Assembly: GCF_050586465.1 (NCBI RefSeq)
Contig: NZ_JBOCEG010000005.1
Coordinates: 248,001-312,000, forward strand
Length of the DNA: 64,000 nt
Direction of reading: 5' to 3'
Source of the DNA: CAJXYS01 sp913063035
GTDB taxonomy: Bacteria > Pseudomonadota > Alphaproteobacteria > Rhodobacterales > Rhodobacteraceae
The notes beneath the pieces were generated by a model. That model was given only the letters and a program-made list of their open reading frames with translations, was not told the DNA's origin and made no database searches. The translations under genes and the position numbers were made by a program. Shown here piece after piece: positions 25,100 through 36,226 of the stretch. Within the stretch, counting starts at the first letter, position 1, and each line of letters opens with the position of its first letter.

Positions 25100-27364
25100 A
25101 TGGCCCGCAAGAACAGATTCACCGACGAAGAGGCGCTCGCCTATCACCTGGAGCCGAAGCCGGGCAAGCTCGAGGTCAACGCCTCGACGCCGATGACCAC
25201 GCAGCGCGATCTGAGCCTGGCCTACAGCCCGGGCGTGGCCGTGCCGGTACAGGCCATCGCCGACCGGCCCGAAACGGCCTATGACTACACCACCAAGGGC
25301 AACATGGTCGCGGTGATCTCCAACGGCACCGCGATCCTGGGCATGGGCAATCTCGGCGCGCTCGCCTCCAAGCCGGTGATGGAGGGCAAGGCGGTGCTCT
25401 TCAAGCGCTTCGCCGACATCAACTCCATCGATCTCGAGGTGGATACCGAGGATCCGGACGCCTTCATCAACGCGGTGAAGCTGCTGGGCCCGTCCTTCGG
25501 CGGCATCAACCTCGAGGACATCAAGGCGCCGGAATGCTTCATCATCGAGCAGCGCCTGAAAGAGCTGATGGACATTCCGGTGTTCCACGACGACCAGCAC
25601 GGGACGGCGGTGATCTGCGCGGCGGGGCTGATCAACGCGCTGCACCTGTCGGGCAAGAGGCTGGAAGACTGCCGGATCGTGCTCAACGGTGCGGGCGCGG
25701 CCGGCATCGCCTGTCTCGAACTGATCAAGGCGATGGGCGCCGACCCGGCGAAATGCATCGCCTGCGACACGAAGGGCGTGATCTACCAGGGCCGCACCGA
25801 GGGCATGAACCAGTGGAAGTCGGCGCATGCCGCGAAGACCGACCATCGCACGCTCGAAGAGGCGATGAAGGGCGCCGATGTCTTCCTCGGCGTCTCGGTC
25901 AAGGGCGCGGTCACCCAGGACATGGTCGAGAGCATGGCCGACAACCCGGTGATCTTCGCCATGGCCAATCCCGATCCCGAGATCTCCCCGGAAGAGGCCC
26001 ATGACGTGCGGCCCGACGCCATCGTGGCGACCGGGCGCAGCGACTACCCGAACCAGGTCAATAACGTTCTCGGGTTTCCCTATCTCTTTCGCGGCGCGCT
26101 GGATGTGAACGCCCGCGCCATCAACGACGAGATGAAGATCGCCTGCGCCGAGGCCCTGGCGCGCCTGGCGCGTGAGGACGTGCCGGACGAGGTGGCGATG
26201 GCCTATGGCCGCAAGCTGACCTTCGGGCGCGACTACATCATCCCGACCCCCTTTGACCCGCGGCTCATTCATACCGTGCCGCCGGCGGTGGCGAAGGCGG
26301 GCATGGACACGGGCGTCGCGCGGCGGCCGATCGTCGACATGGATCGCTACGAGCACGACCTGAAGGCGCGGATGGATCCCACCGCCTCGATCCTGCAGGG
26401 GCTCTATGCGCGCGCCCGCCACGCCCAGGCGCGGATGATCTTTGCCGAGGGCGACGATCCGCGCGTGCTGCGCGCGGCCGTGGCCTGGCAGCGGTCGGGC
26501 CTTGGCAAGGCGATCGTCGTGGGACGCGAGGCCGACGTGAAACAGAAGCTGGAAACGGCCGGGCTGGGCGACGCCGTGCGGGAGCTGGAGGTCGTCAACG
26601 CGGCCAACACCACGCATCTCGAGACATACAAGGCGTTTCTCTACCAGCGGCTTCAGCGCAAGGGCTACGACCAGCACGACATTCATCGCATGGCGGCGCG
26701 TGACCGGCACGTCTTCTCGTCGCTGATGCTGGCGCATGGGCATGGCGACGGCATGATCACCGGCGCGACGCGGAAATCGGCCCATGTGATGGACCTGATC
26801 AACCACGTCTTCGACGTGACCCCCGGCAGCGGGGCGATGGCGGCGACGGCGGTTCTGCGGCGGGGGCGGATCGTCCTGATCGCGGACACGCTGGTGCATG
26901 AATGGCCGCTGGCCGACGACATGGCCGATATCGCGACCAGCACGGCGCGGGTCGCGCGGACGCTGGGGCTGGAGCCGCGGGTCGCCTTCGTCAGCTTCTC
27001 CAATTTCGGCTACCCGCGCTCGGAAAGGGCCGAGAAGATGCACGAGGCCCCGGCGCTGCTCGACCGGCGGGGCGCCGATTTCGAGTACGAGGGCGAGATG
27101 ACCGTCGACGTGGCGCTGAACCCCGAGGTGCAGGCCAACTATCCCTTCCAGCGGCTGAGCGGCCCGGCGAACATCCTCGTGGTGCCGGCGCGGCACTCGG
27201 CCTCCATCTCGGTCAAGCTGATGCAGGAGATGGGCGAGGCCACGGTGATCGGCCCGATCCTGACGGGCGTCGACCGGCCCTTGCAGCTCTGCTCCACCAC
27301 CTCGACGGTGAACGATATCCTGAACATGGCGGTGATGGCGGCCTGCCGCGTCGGCGAGTCATGA
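25100..27364 (+). CDS. maeB: NADP-dependent malic enzyme with phosphotransacetylase-like domain
   Basis: A 754-residue two-domain enzyme. Residues 1 to about 430 form the malic enzyme (SLAYSPGVAVP, TTKGNMVAVISNGTAILGMGNLG, FHDDQHGTA, LNGAGAAGIA for NADP binding). Residues from about 430 resemble phosphate acetyltransferase (RMIFAEGDDPRVLRA, GMITGATRKSAHVM) and usually serve regulation rather than catalysis. It converts malate to pyruvate with CO2 and NADPH. ATG 25100 follows GGAGGAGAGG. The stop overlaps the next gene (ATGA). Confidence 0.96.
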   Translation: MARKNRFTDEEALAYHLEPKPGKLEVNASTPMTTQRDLSLAYSPGVAVPVQAIADRPETAYDYTTKGNMVAVISNGTAILGMGNLGALASKPVMEGKAVLFKRFADINSIDLEVDTEDPDAFINAVKLLGPSFGGINLEDIKAPECFIIEQRLKELMDIPVFHDDQHGTAVICAAGLINALHLSGKRLEDCRIVLNGAGAAGIACLELIKAMGADPAKCIACDTKGVIYQGRTEGMNQWKSAHAAKTDHRTLEEAMKGADVFLGVSVKGAVTQDMVESMADNPVIFAMANPDPEISPEEAHDVRPDAIVATGRSDYPNQVNNVLGFPYLFRGALDVNARAINDEMKIACAEALARLAREDVPDEVAMAYGRKLTFGRDYIIPTPFDPRLIHTVPPAVAKAGMDTGVARRPIVDMDRYEHDLKARMDPTASILQGLYARARHAQARMIFAEGDDPRVLRAAVAWQRSGLGKAIVVGREADVKQKLETAGLGDAVRELEVVNAANTTHLETYKAFLYQRLQRKGYDQHDIHRMAARDRHVFSSLMLAHGHGDGMITGATRKSAHVMDLINHVFDVTPGSGAMAATAVLRRGRIVLIADTLVHEWPLADDMADIATSTARVARTLGLEPRVAFVSFSNFGYPRSERAEKMHEAPALLDRRGADFEYEGEMTVDVALNPEVQANYPFQRLSGPANILVVPARHSASISVKLMQEMGEATVIGPILTGVDRPLQLCSTTSTVNDILNMAVMAACRVGES

Positions 27365-28239
27365 CGATCTTCAACCTCGGCTCCATCAACGCCGACCAGT
27401 TCTACGGCGTGCCGCGTCTGCCCGGTCCGGGCGAGACGGTCGCGGCGACGGCGCGGCACACCGGCCTGGGCGGCAAGGGCGCGAACCAGTCGGTCGCCGC
27501 CGCGCGGGCGGGCGCCCGGGTCGCCCATATCGGCGCGGTCGGCATGGATGGCGGCTGGGCCGTGGAACGGCTGCGCGCCTACGGCGTCGACGTGCGCCAC
27601 GTCGCGGTGACGGATCAGCCCACGGGGCACGCGATCATCAACGTGGACGGCGCCGGCGAGAACGCCATTGTGATCTTTCCCGGCGCCAACCGGGCGCAGG
27701 ACCGCGCCCGGATCGATGCGGCCCTGGCCGAGGCGCGGCCCGGCGATATCCTGCTCTTGCAGAACGAGACGTCATGCGTGCGGGACACCGCGCGTCTGGC
27801 GCGGGCAAAGGGGTGCAGGGTGATCTATTCCGCCGCGCCGTTCGATGCGGCGGCCGTGCGCGAGGTTGCCGACCACATCGACATGCTGGTGCTGAACGCC
27901 GTTGAGGCCGCGCAGCTGGCCGCGGCGCTGGGCGTCGCGGGCGATGCGCTGCCGGTAGGCGAGGTTCTGGTCACACACGGGGCCGACGGCGCCGTGTGGC
28001 GGGGCGACGCCGGGATCGTCGAGGTTCCGGGCATCGCGGTGACCGCGGTCGACACCACCGGTGCGGGGGACACTTACCTCGGCTATTTCGCCGCCGGCCT
28101 CGACGCCGATCTTCCGGTCGAAGAGGCGATGCGGCTGGCCGCGGGCGCGGCTGCGCTGAAGGTCACGCGCCCGGGCACGGCGGACGCGATCCCGGCCCGC
28201 GACGAGGTCGAGGCCTTCCTCGCCGACAGAAAGACATAG
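27361..28239 (+). CDS. PfkB-family carbohydrate kinase (ribokinase-like)
   Basis: A 292-residue sugar kinase. The N-terminal GLGGKGANQSVAAARAGARVAHIGAVGMD is the first PfkB signature, and the second is VDTTGAGDTYLGYFAAGLD with the catalytic Asp in GAGD. Closest in form to ribokinase (phosphorylates D-ribose at O5), but the substrate is not certain because no ribose transporter is adjacent. It overlaps maeB by four bases and is followed by a strong GC hairpin. Confidence 0.85.
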   Translation: MTIFNLGSINADQFYGVPRLPGPGETVAATARHTGLGGKGANQSVAAARAGARVAHIGAVGMDGGWAVERLRAYGVDVRHVAVTDQPTGHAIINVDGAGENAIVIFPGANRAQDRARIDAALAEARPGDILLLQNETSCVRDTARLARAKGCRVIYSAAPFDAAAVREVADHIDMLVLNAVEAAQLAAALGVAGDALPVGEVLVTHGADGAVWRGDAGIVEVPGIAVTAVDTTGAGDTYLGYFAAGLDADLPVEEAMRLAAGAAALKVTRPGTADAIPARDEVEAFLADRKT

Positions 28240-28259
28240 CCCGGGCCGGGGGCCCGGGC
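28239..28259. terminator. GC-rich hairpin between convergent rbsK-like and dnaJ genes
   Basis: GCCCGGGCC and GGCCCGGGC pair perfectly across a GGG loop at the junction between the convergent kinase and dnaJ genes. There is no T-tract, so termination here may need Rho; a second inverted repeat (GGCGCGCCGCC/GGCGGCGGG) follows. Confidence 0.45.
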
Positions 28260-28284
28260 CGGCGCGCCGCCGTGGCGGCGGGCC

Positions 28285-29436
28285 TCAGCCCTTCATGCCG
28301 TCCCAGAAGCTTTTCACCTTGCTGAAGAAGTTCGAGCTCTGCGGGTTGTTGCCGTCGCCGAGGCTTTCGAACTCGCGCAGCAGCTCCTTCTGCCTGGACG
28401 ACAGGTTCACCGGCGTCTCGACGGAAAGCTCGATATACATGTCGCCCCGGCCCGCGCCGCGGATGGGCGGCATGCCCTTGCCCTTGAGCCGCATCTGCCG
28501 GCCCGACTGGCTGCCGGCCGGGATCTTCACGCGTGACCGGCCGCCATCGATGGTGGGCACCTCGATCTCGCCGCCGAGCGCGGCGCTGGTCATGCTGACC
28601 GGCACGCTGCAGAACAGGTTCGCCCCGTCGCGCTCGAAAATCGGGTGATCGGCCACGTCGATGAAGATGTAGAGATCGCCCGTGGGGCCGCCGCGCAGCC
28701 CTGCCTCGCCCTCGCCGGCCAGGCGAATCCGGGTGCCGGTCTCGACACCGGCGGGTATATTGACGCTGAGCGAGCGATCCTTGTTGACCCGTCCCGCGCC
28801 GCCGCAGGCCGTGCAGGGATTCTTGATGATCTGGCCCATGCCCGAGCAGGTCGGGCAGGTGCGCTCCACCGTGAAGAAGCCCTGCTGCGCCCGCACCTTG
28901 CCCATGCCCGAGCAGGTCGGACAGTTGGTCGGTTCGGCGCCGCCGGCCGCGCCCGAGCCGTGGCAGACGTCGCACGCGACGGAGCCGGGAACGCTGATCG
29001 TCTTCTGGATGCCCTTGAAGGCCTCTTCCAGCGTGATGCGCATGTTGTAGCGCAGGTCCGATCCACGGGTGGCGCGCTGGCCGCCGCCGCGGCCGCCGCC
29101 CATGAAATCGCCGAACAGATCTTCGAAGACGTCCGAGAACGCCGAGGCGAAATCGGCGTTGCCGCCGCCGAACCCGCCGCCGGGCCGGCCGCCGCCGCCG
29201 CCCATGCTGCCGTCGAAGGCCGCATGGCCGAAGCGGTCATAGGCCGCCTTGCGTTCGGGATCCTTCAGGGCGTCATAGGCCTCGTTCACTTCCTTGAACT
29301 GGGCCTCGGCGTTGGGGTTGTCCGAGTTCCGGTCGGGGTGAAGTTCCTTGGCCTTCTTGCGATAGGCTTTCTTGATCTCGTCGTCGGACGCGCCCTTCGA
29401 GACGCCCAGAACCTCGTAGTAGTCGCGCTTTGCCAT
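28285..29436 (-). CDS. dnaJ: Chaperone protein DnaJ
   Basis: A 383-residue Hsp40 that delivers substrates to DnaK and stimulates its ATPase. The J domain (1-70) contains HPDRN at about 33-37. A Gly/Phe-rich stretch follows (GGGGGRPGGGFGGGN). The zinc domain has four CxxCxGxG repeats: CDVCHGSG, CPTCSGMG, CPTCSGMG and CTACGGAG. The C-terminal substrate domains end FWDGMKG. It lies downstream of dnaK with a 76-bp gap that holds an imperfect hairpin, which may lower dnaJ level relative to dnaK. Confidence 0.98.
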   Translation of the reverse strand: MAKRDYYEVLGVSKGASDDEIKKAYRKKAKELHPDRNSDNPNAEAQFKEVNEAYDALKDPERKAAYDRFGHAAFDGSMGGGGGRPGGGFGGGNADFASAFSDVFEDLFGDFMGGGRGGGQRATRGSDLRYNMRITLEEAFKGIQKTISVPGSVACDVCHGSGAAGGAEPTNCPTCSGMGKVRAQQGFFTVERTCPTCSGMGQIIKNPCTACGGAGRVNKDRSLSVNIPAGVETGTRIRLAGEGEAGLRGGPTGDLYIFIDVADHPIFERDGANLFCSVPVSMTSAALGGEIEVPTIDGGRSRVKIPAGSQSGRQMRLKGKGMPPIRGAGRGDMYIELSVETPVNLSSRQKELLREFESLGDGNNPQSSNFFSKVKSFWDGMKG

Positions 29437-29512
29437 GGGTGTCGGTCCTTTGCCAAACGCGCGGGCCGATCCGGGTTTTCCGGACCGGCCCCCGTAGGTT
29501 CGCGGTTACGTC

Positions 29513-31435
<1,923 letters not shown>

Positions 31436-31542
31436 GTCCGTTCCTTTCCTTTCGGCGAATATGTGGACGCCGGATCCGATTACGGCCTCCGGCCTCCGAT
31501 CCCCATGACCGGGCGGGTCGGCCCGGCTTCAAGTTCGAGTGG

Positions 31543-31573
31543 CTATATAGGAGTGAGCCCTTGGGGCTGCAAG
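31543..31573 (-). promoter_or_regulatory. Putative RpoH-type promoter of dnaKJ
   Basis: On the minus strand CTTG (31573-31570) is followed after 20 nt by TATATAG (31549-31543). Read as sigma-70 it is TTGCAG-N17-TATATA, so both holoenzymes could use it. The same CTTG-N20-YATATAG layout precedes hslV. Located 108 bases from the dnaK ATG. Confidence 0.6.
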
Positions 31574-31661
31574 CGGTCGCAGGCTGCGATATGACACCTG
31601 GACGAGGGGGAATCCGTAGGATTTTCCGAAGCCCGCCGCCCGCAGAGGAGCCGAAGGCCAG

Positions 31662-32288
31662 ATGACCGACCCCGCAGACCCGCCGGAACCGAGCCGCCGC
31701 ATTCGCGGTGTCGCGCTGTATGACGGGTTCCTTTCGGCCGCCGGGCAGGCCCGCCTTCTCGAGGATCTGCGCGCGGTCGCAAGGGCGGCGCCGATGTTCA
31801 CGCCCGAGACGCGCCGGGGCCGGAAAATGTCCGTGCGGATGACGTCGGCCGGGAAATACGGCTGGTATTCCGACCGGCGGGGCTATCGCTACATCGATTG
31901 CCACCCCTCCGGCACGCCCTGGCCGCCGATTCCCGACTCGGTCCTCGCGATCTGGCGCGCGGTCGGCAGCACCCGGCGCGACCCGGATTGCTGCCTGATC
32001 AATTATTACGGCGAGGGCACCAGGATGGGGCTGCACCAGGACCGGGACGAGGCGGATTTCGGCTGGCCGGTGGTATCGGTGTCGCTCGGCGACGAGGCGC
32101 TCTTCCGGATCGGCAACACCACGCGCGGCGGCAAGACGGAATCGGTCTGGCTGCGATCGGGCGACGTGATCGTGATGGGGGGTGCGGCGCGGCTGGTCTA
32201 TCACGGGATCGACCGGATCCGCTTCGGCAGCTCGGCGCTTCTGCCGGATGGTGGGCGTATCAACCTGACGCTCAGGGTGGTGGACTAG
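31662..32288 (+). CDS. alkB: AlkB-family Fe(II)/2-oxoglutarate-dependent DNA repair dioxygenase
   Basis: A 208-residue dioxygenase that removes methyl groups from N1-methyladenine and N3-methylcytosine in DNA. Iron ligands H125 and D127 (HQDRD) and H181 (YHGIDR) are present, as are R199 and R205 (RINLTLR) for 2-oxoglutarate. NYYGEGTRMGLHQD is the family core. Length and order match E. coli AlkB. Divergent from dnaK, 226 bp away; no ada gene is seen nearby. Confidence 0.95.
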   Translation: MTDPADPPEPSRRIRGVALYDGFLSAAGQARLLEDLRAVARAAPMFTPETRRGRKMSVRMTSAGKYGWYSDRRGYRYIDCHPSGTPWPPIPDSVLAIWRAVGSTRRDPDCCLINYYGEGTRMGLHQDRDEADFGWPVVSVSLGDEALFRIGNTTRGGKTESVWLRSGDVIVMGGAARLVYHGIDRIRFGSSALLPDGGRINLTLRVVD

Positions 32289-32306
32289 CGCGCGGCGCCG
32301 CCTTGG

Positions 32307-33128
32307 CTACTGGCGTGCGGCCCAGCTCGCGGAGGCGCGGCGGCGGGTGTAGAACTCGCCCATCAAGCCCAGCATCAGGCAGGTGACGGCCAGGATCGCC
32401 GGGTAGCTTTCGGTGGTGTGGCGCGGGAAATAATTGACGAAGGCCGCGCCGCGCGCCTGGTCGATGGTGTGGAACAGCGGGTTCCAGGTGAAATAGGGCA
32501 AGAGGAATCCCGGCAGCTGGTTGACCACGAACATCTTGCCGCTCGAGATCATGTTGGCGCGCATGTAGACCATCGACACCAGCTGGACGAGCCCCGGCGC
32601 CCAGGGCTTCAGGGCGAGGAAAACGAGCCCGATGGCCGCCCCGCTCGCCCAGGCGAGGATGAAATTGCGCATCAGCCCGGCCGGGTCGTGGATTTCCACC
32701 GGCCGCCACGCGACATGCACGCCGATCAGGATCACCCCGAACGCGAGCAGCTGAAGGTAGAGCGCGGCCAGCGCCGCCGACGAGATGCTGACCAGCGTGT
32801 TCATGGGCGCGTGCTTCATCATCGGCGAGGTCGGACCCTCGGCCCCGAGCACCGACGACAGGGCCTTGTTGTGGGTCAGGAAGAGAAAGACGCCCGACAT
32901 CAGATAGACGATGAAATCGCCCCGGACCGGCGCGCCCTTCATCCCGAGGATCGAGAACATCGCGTAGAAGACCGCGACGAGGATCACCGCCTGCGCCATG
33001 TTGCTCAGCAGCCCGAGAATGGCGTTGCCGCTGCCTTTCCGGACGTTGCGAACGGTGGCGTGATAGGTCAGGGACAGGAGCGAGAAGACGCGGGCGACCC
33101 GGCTGCGCTTGGCCTGGCGCTGGAACAT
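32307..33128 (-). CDS. ABC-2 type permease of a polysaccharide export system
   Basis: A 273-residue membrane protein with about six hydrophobic segments, of the KpsM/Wzm type (ABC2_membrane). Such proteins form the channel that exports capsule or O-antigen chains across the inner membrane together with an ATPase (KpsT/Wzt). No ATPase is adjacent on either side, so the partner must lie elsewhere. It faces the surface-glycan genes kdsB, galU and the glycosyltransferases that start after 33241, supporting an envelope polysaccharide role. Confidence 0.8.
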   Translation of the reverse strand: MFQRQAKRSRVARVFSLLSLTYHATVRNVRKGSGNAILGLLSNMAQAVILVAVFYAMFSILGMKGAPVRGDFIVYLMSGVFLFLTHNKALSSVLGAEGPTSPMMKHAPMNTLVSISSAALAALYLQLLAFGVILIGVHVAWRPVEIHDPAGLMRNFILAWASGAAIGLVFLALKPWAPGLVQLVSMVYMRANMISSGKMFVVNQLPGFLLPYFTWNPLFHTIDQARGAAFVNYFPRHTTESYPAILAVTCLMLGLMGEFYTRRRASASWAARQ

Positions 33129-33240
33129 GGCGGACCTCGTTACGCGATTCCGTCCTTTATCGGGGCGGATACTTGCTGTTGATATAACAGCAGGACGAGA
33201 TGCGGGAAACCGGGCCGCGCCCGGGCGGAAGGAGAGCGAC

Positions 33241-34038
33241 TTGGACTACGCGAAGCTGGCCACCACGCTGCGGCGTGTTGCCCTGGACGCCGGGGCGAAG
33301 ATCATGGAGATCTACGAGGCCGATGATTTCGAGGTGCGCGCCAAGAGCGACGCCAGCCCCGTGACCGAGGCCGACGAGGCCGCGGACGCCCTGATCTTCG
33401 CGGCGCTGACGGAGGCCTTTCCGGGTGTCCTGATCGTCACCGAGGAACAGGCCGACAGCCACGCCCGCGCCGCGCAGGACTTCCTGATCGTGGATCCGCT
33501 CGACGGCACCAAGGAATTCGTCAAGCGCCGCGGGGATTTCACCGTCAACATCGCCTATGTCTGGGACGGCGTCCCGGTGCGCGGGATCGTCTATGCCCCG
33601 GCCCGCAGGCGGCTCTTCTACACCGATGCCGATGGCCGGTCGGTCGAGGAAACCGGCAGCTTTACCCCCGGCCTCCACGGCGAGACGCATCCGCTGCGGG
33701 TTTCGACCCCGGACAACGACGCGCTGATGGTGGTCGCCTCGAAGTCGCATCGCGACCAGGCCACCGACGACTATATCGGGCGTTACGAGGTCCGCGACAT
33801 GACAAGCGCCGGGTCGTCGCTGAAATTCTGCCTGGTCGCCTCGGGCGAGGCCGATCTCTACCCGCGGCTCGGCCGCACCATGGAATGGGATACGGCCGCG
33901 GGCGATGCGGTGCTGCGCGGGGCGGGGGGCGCGGTGGTGCGCTTCGACGATCACGCGCCGCTGCGCTACGGCAAGCCGGGATACGAGAACCCGTTTTTCA
34001 TCGCCTATGCCCCCGGCGTCGATCTGAAGGAGGCCTGA
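33241..34038 (+). CDS. cysQ: 3'(2'),5'-bisphosphate nucleotidase CysQ-like
   Basis: A 265-residue member of the inositol monophosphatase superfamily. The start TTG 33241 is supported by AAGGAGAG at 33228-33235; no ATG fits. The metal motif DPLDGT is at 85-90, with TEEQ at 67-70 and EWDTAAGDAVL near 220. It hydrolyses 3'-phosphoadenosine 5'-phosphate (PAP), the by-product of sulfotransferases, which suits the sulfotransferase at the end of the same gene run. Directly followed by kdsB. Confidence 0.88.
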   Translation: MDYAKLATTLRRVALDAGAKIMEIYEADDFEVRAKSDASPVTEADEAADALIFAALTEAFPGVLIVTEEQADSHARAAQDFLIVDPLDGTKEFVKRRGDFTVNIAYVWDGVPVRGIVYAPARRRLFYTDADGRSVEETGSFTPGLHGETHPLRVSTPDNDALMVVASKSHRDQATDDYIGRYEVRDMTSAGSSLKFCLVASGEADLYPRLGRTMEWDTAAGDAVLRGAGGAVVRFDDHAPLRYGKPGYENPFFIAYAPGVDLKEA

Positions 34039-34836
34039 GTGTCCGTGCTCGTCGTCATTCCCGCGCGTTACGCCTCCAGCCGGTATCCGGGCAAGCCGCT
34101 GGTCGAGCTGCGCGGCGCGGGGGGCGGAAAGAAGCCGCTGATCCGCCGCAGCTGGGAGGCCGCGATGGCCGTCTCCGGCGTGGATCGGGTCGTCGTCGCG
34201 ACCGATGACGCGCGGATCCGCGACGCGGCAGAGGGTTTCGGGGCCGAGGTCGTGATGACCTCGCCCGACTGCGCCAACGGGACGGAGCGCTGCGCCGAGG
34301 CCGCCGCCACGCTGGACTGGGCCGGCCTCGTGGTGAACCTGCAGGGCGATGCGCCGCTGACGCCGCCCTGGTTCGTCGAGGCGCTGGTCGCGCGGCTCGC
34401 CGCCGACGACAGCATAGGCATGGCGACGCCGGTGCTGCGCTGCGACGCCGAGGCGCTGAACGGGTTTCTCGAGGATCGCAGGCAGGGCCGCGTCGGCGGC
34501 ACCACCGCGGTCTTCGCGCAGGATCGCCGGGCGCTCTACTTTTCCAAGGAGGTCATCCCCTACACGGGCAAGGCCTACGGCCCCGGCGACGAGGTGCCGG
34601 TCTTCCATCACGTCGGGGTCTATGCCTACCGGCCGGCGGCGCTGGCCGCCTATACGCGCTGGGCGCCCGGACCTCTCGAGACGCTGGAGGGGCTCGAACA
34701 GCTTCGCTTCCTCGAGAACGGCGCGCCCGTTCTCTGCGTCGAGGTCGAGGCTCGCGGCCGCGCTTTCTGGGAACTCAACAACCCCGAGGACGTTCCCCGC
34801 ATCGAGGCCAAGCTCGTGGAGATGGGCGTGGAATGA
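34039..34836 (+). CDS. kdsB: 3-deoxy-manno-octulosonate cytidylyltransferase (CMP-Kdo synthetase)
   Basis: A 265-residue enzyme activating Kdo for lipopolysaccharide or capsule. The start GTG 34039 directly abuts the cysQ stop and has AAGGAGG upstream. Motifs are VVIPARYASSRYPGKPL, VVVATDD and GLEQLRFLENG. The usual VQGDEP metal motif reads LQGDAP here, a substitution I have the impression is common in Rhodobacterales relatives. A Gly/Lys-rich insertion (GAGGGKKP) near residue 28 is unusual. The end overlaps the following glycosyltransferase. Confidence 0.85.
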   Translation: MSVLVVIPARYASSRYPGKPLVELRGAGGGKKPLIRRSWEAAMAVSGVDRVVVATDDARIRDAAEGFGAEVVMTSPDCANGTERCAEAAATLDWAGLVVNLQGDAPLTPPWFVEALVARLAADDSIGMATPVLRCDAEALNGFLEDRRQGRVGGTTAVFAQDRRALYFSKEVIPYTGKAYGPGDEVPVFHHVGVYAYRPAALAAYTRWAPGPLETLEGLEQLRFLENGAPVLCVEVEARGRAFWELNNPEDVPRIEAKLVEMGVE

Positions 34837-36119
34837 CCCTGCCGGTGGCCAGCGTCGTCGTCGCCTCGCGCGGCCGACCCGCCGCGCTGCGCCGCCTTCT
34901 GACCGCCCTGCGCTTCCAGGATCATCCCGCGTTCGAGGTCGTCGTCGTCAGCGACGAAGAGGGCGCCGCGATCCTCCGGGCGCCGGGCGTGGCGCCGGAC
35001 GTGAAACACGCGCCCTTCGGCGCCGCCAACCTGTCGGCGGCACGCAACCGCGGGATCGCCCAGGCCGCCGGCGCGGCCGTCGCCTTCATCGATGACGATG
35101 CGGTGCCGGAACCCTCGTGGCTGCGCCGGCTGACCGCGCCGCTCGCAGAGCCCGACGTGGGGGCGGCCGGCGGGTTCGTGCGGGGCCGCAACGGCCTGTC
35201 CTTCCAGTGGACGGCGCGGCAGGTCGACGGCTTCGGGGTCCATGCCCCGCTCGATGTCGATCCGGAGGCCGCGACCGTGCTGCGTCCCGGTGATGGCTGG
35301 GCCGTGAAGACCGAGGGCACGAACTGTGCCTTTCGCCGGGACGTCCTGGTGCGGCTCGGCGGTTTCGACGAGGCCTTTCGCTTCTATCTCGACGAGACCG
35401 ACCTGAACTGGCGCCTCGCCGAGGCCGGCTGGGCCACGGCCATCGTCCCCCGGGCCGAGGTGCATCACATGATGGCGGCGGGCCCCTATCGCCGGGCCGA
35501 TCGCGTGCCGCGGGACCTGTTCGAGATCGGGGCCAGCCAGGCCTATTACTGCACCCGGCACGGGACGGCGGCGGGGCGCGACCGGGCGCTGGGCGCGTTC
35601 CACGCCGCGCAGCGCCGCCGCGTCCTGACGCATATGGTCGCGGGCCGGGTCGAGCCGCGCGACGTGCGCCGGCTCATGACGGGCCTCGAGGCCGGCCTCG
35701 CAGAGGGCGCGTCCCGGGCGCCCCGCATGGCCCGGCTGACGCGGCCGCCGGCCGCCTTTCGCCCCTTTGCCGCGCACGGTCCGGATGCCGCGGGCGTGGT
35801 GCTGGCCGGGCGGCGCCGCCACTGGCCGCGGCTCCGCGCGGAGGCGGCGGCGCGGGCCGCCGCGGGCGAGATCGTCACCGTTTTGGAGCTGAGCTTCAGC
35901 CCGGCCTACCACCGGGCCGGCTTCGCGGATGACGGGTATTGGTGGCAGCGGGGCGGTGTCTATGGCCGCGCGCTCCGGGACGCGCCCCGCCTGCGCCCCG
36001 CAACCCTTTCCGGCCGGGCCATGGCCGAGGCACGCCGGATCGCGCAGGTCCGGCCCGTGTCGGAGGTCGGGATCGACGGCGCCCCGCCGAAGCCGCTTGC
36101 GGGAGATCCCGGGGCGTGA
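34833..36119 (+). CDS. Glycosyltransferase family 2 protein with C-terminal extension
   Basis: A 428-residue enzyme. The GT-A domain (about 1-240) starts ASVVVASRGRP and has the nucleotide-sugar motif FIDDDA and the DETDL acceptor/base motif. The C-terminal 180 residues are Ala/Arg-rich and of unknown role. Sugar specificity cannot be predicted. Translationally coupled to kdsB (ATGA). Confidence 0.8.
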   Translation: MTLPVASVVVASRGRPAALRRLLTALRFQDHPAFEVVVVSDEEGAAILRAPGVAPDVKHAPFGAANLSAARNRGIAQAAGAAVAFIDDDAVPEPSWLRRLTAPLAEPDVGAAGGFVRGRNGLSFQWTARQVDGFGVHAPLDVDPEAATVLRPGDGWAVKTEGTNCAFRRDVLVRLGGFDEAFRFYLDETDLNWRLAEAGWATAIVPRAEVHHMMAAGPYRRADRVPRDLFEIGASQAYYCTRHGTAAGRDRALGAFHAAQRRRVLTHMVAGRVEPRDVRRLMTGLEAGLAEGASRAPRMARLTRPPAAFRPFAAHGPDAAGVVLAGRRRHWPRLRAEAAARAAAGEIVTVLELSFSPAYHRAGFADDGYWWQRGGVYGRALRDAPRLRPATLSGRAMAEARRIAQVRPVSEVGIDGAPPKPLAGDPGA

Positions 36120-36226
36120 CCGCCGGCGGATTCCGGCTCTCGCCTTTCCGTTCGGGTTTCTGTTAGCTTCTTCCGGCATGACAGGCGAAACGCGGCGGCA
36201 GCCCAGAAGAAGACAAGGTGAAGCGT

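Noticed and set aside
25040..27196. A 718-codon minus-strand frame over maeB
   Set aside because: Shadow of the malic enzyme gene; no motif.
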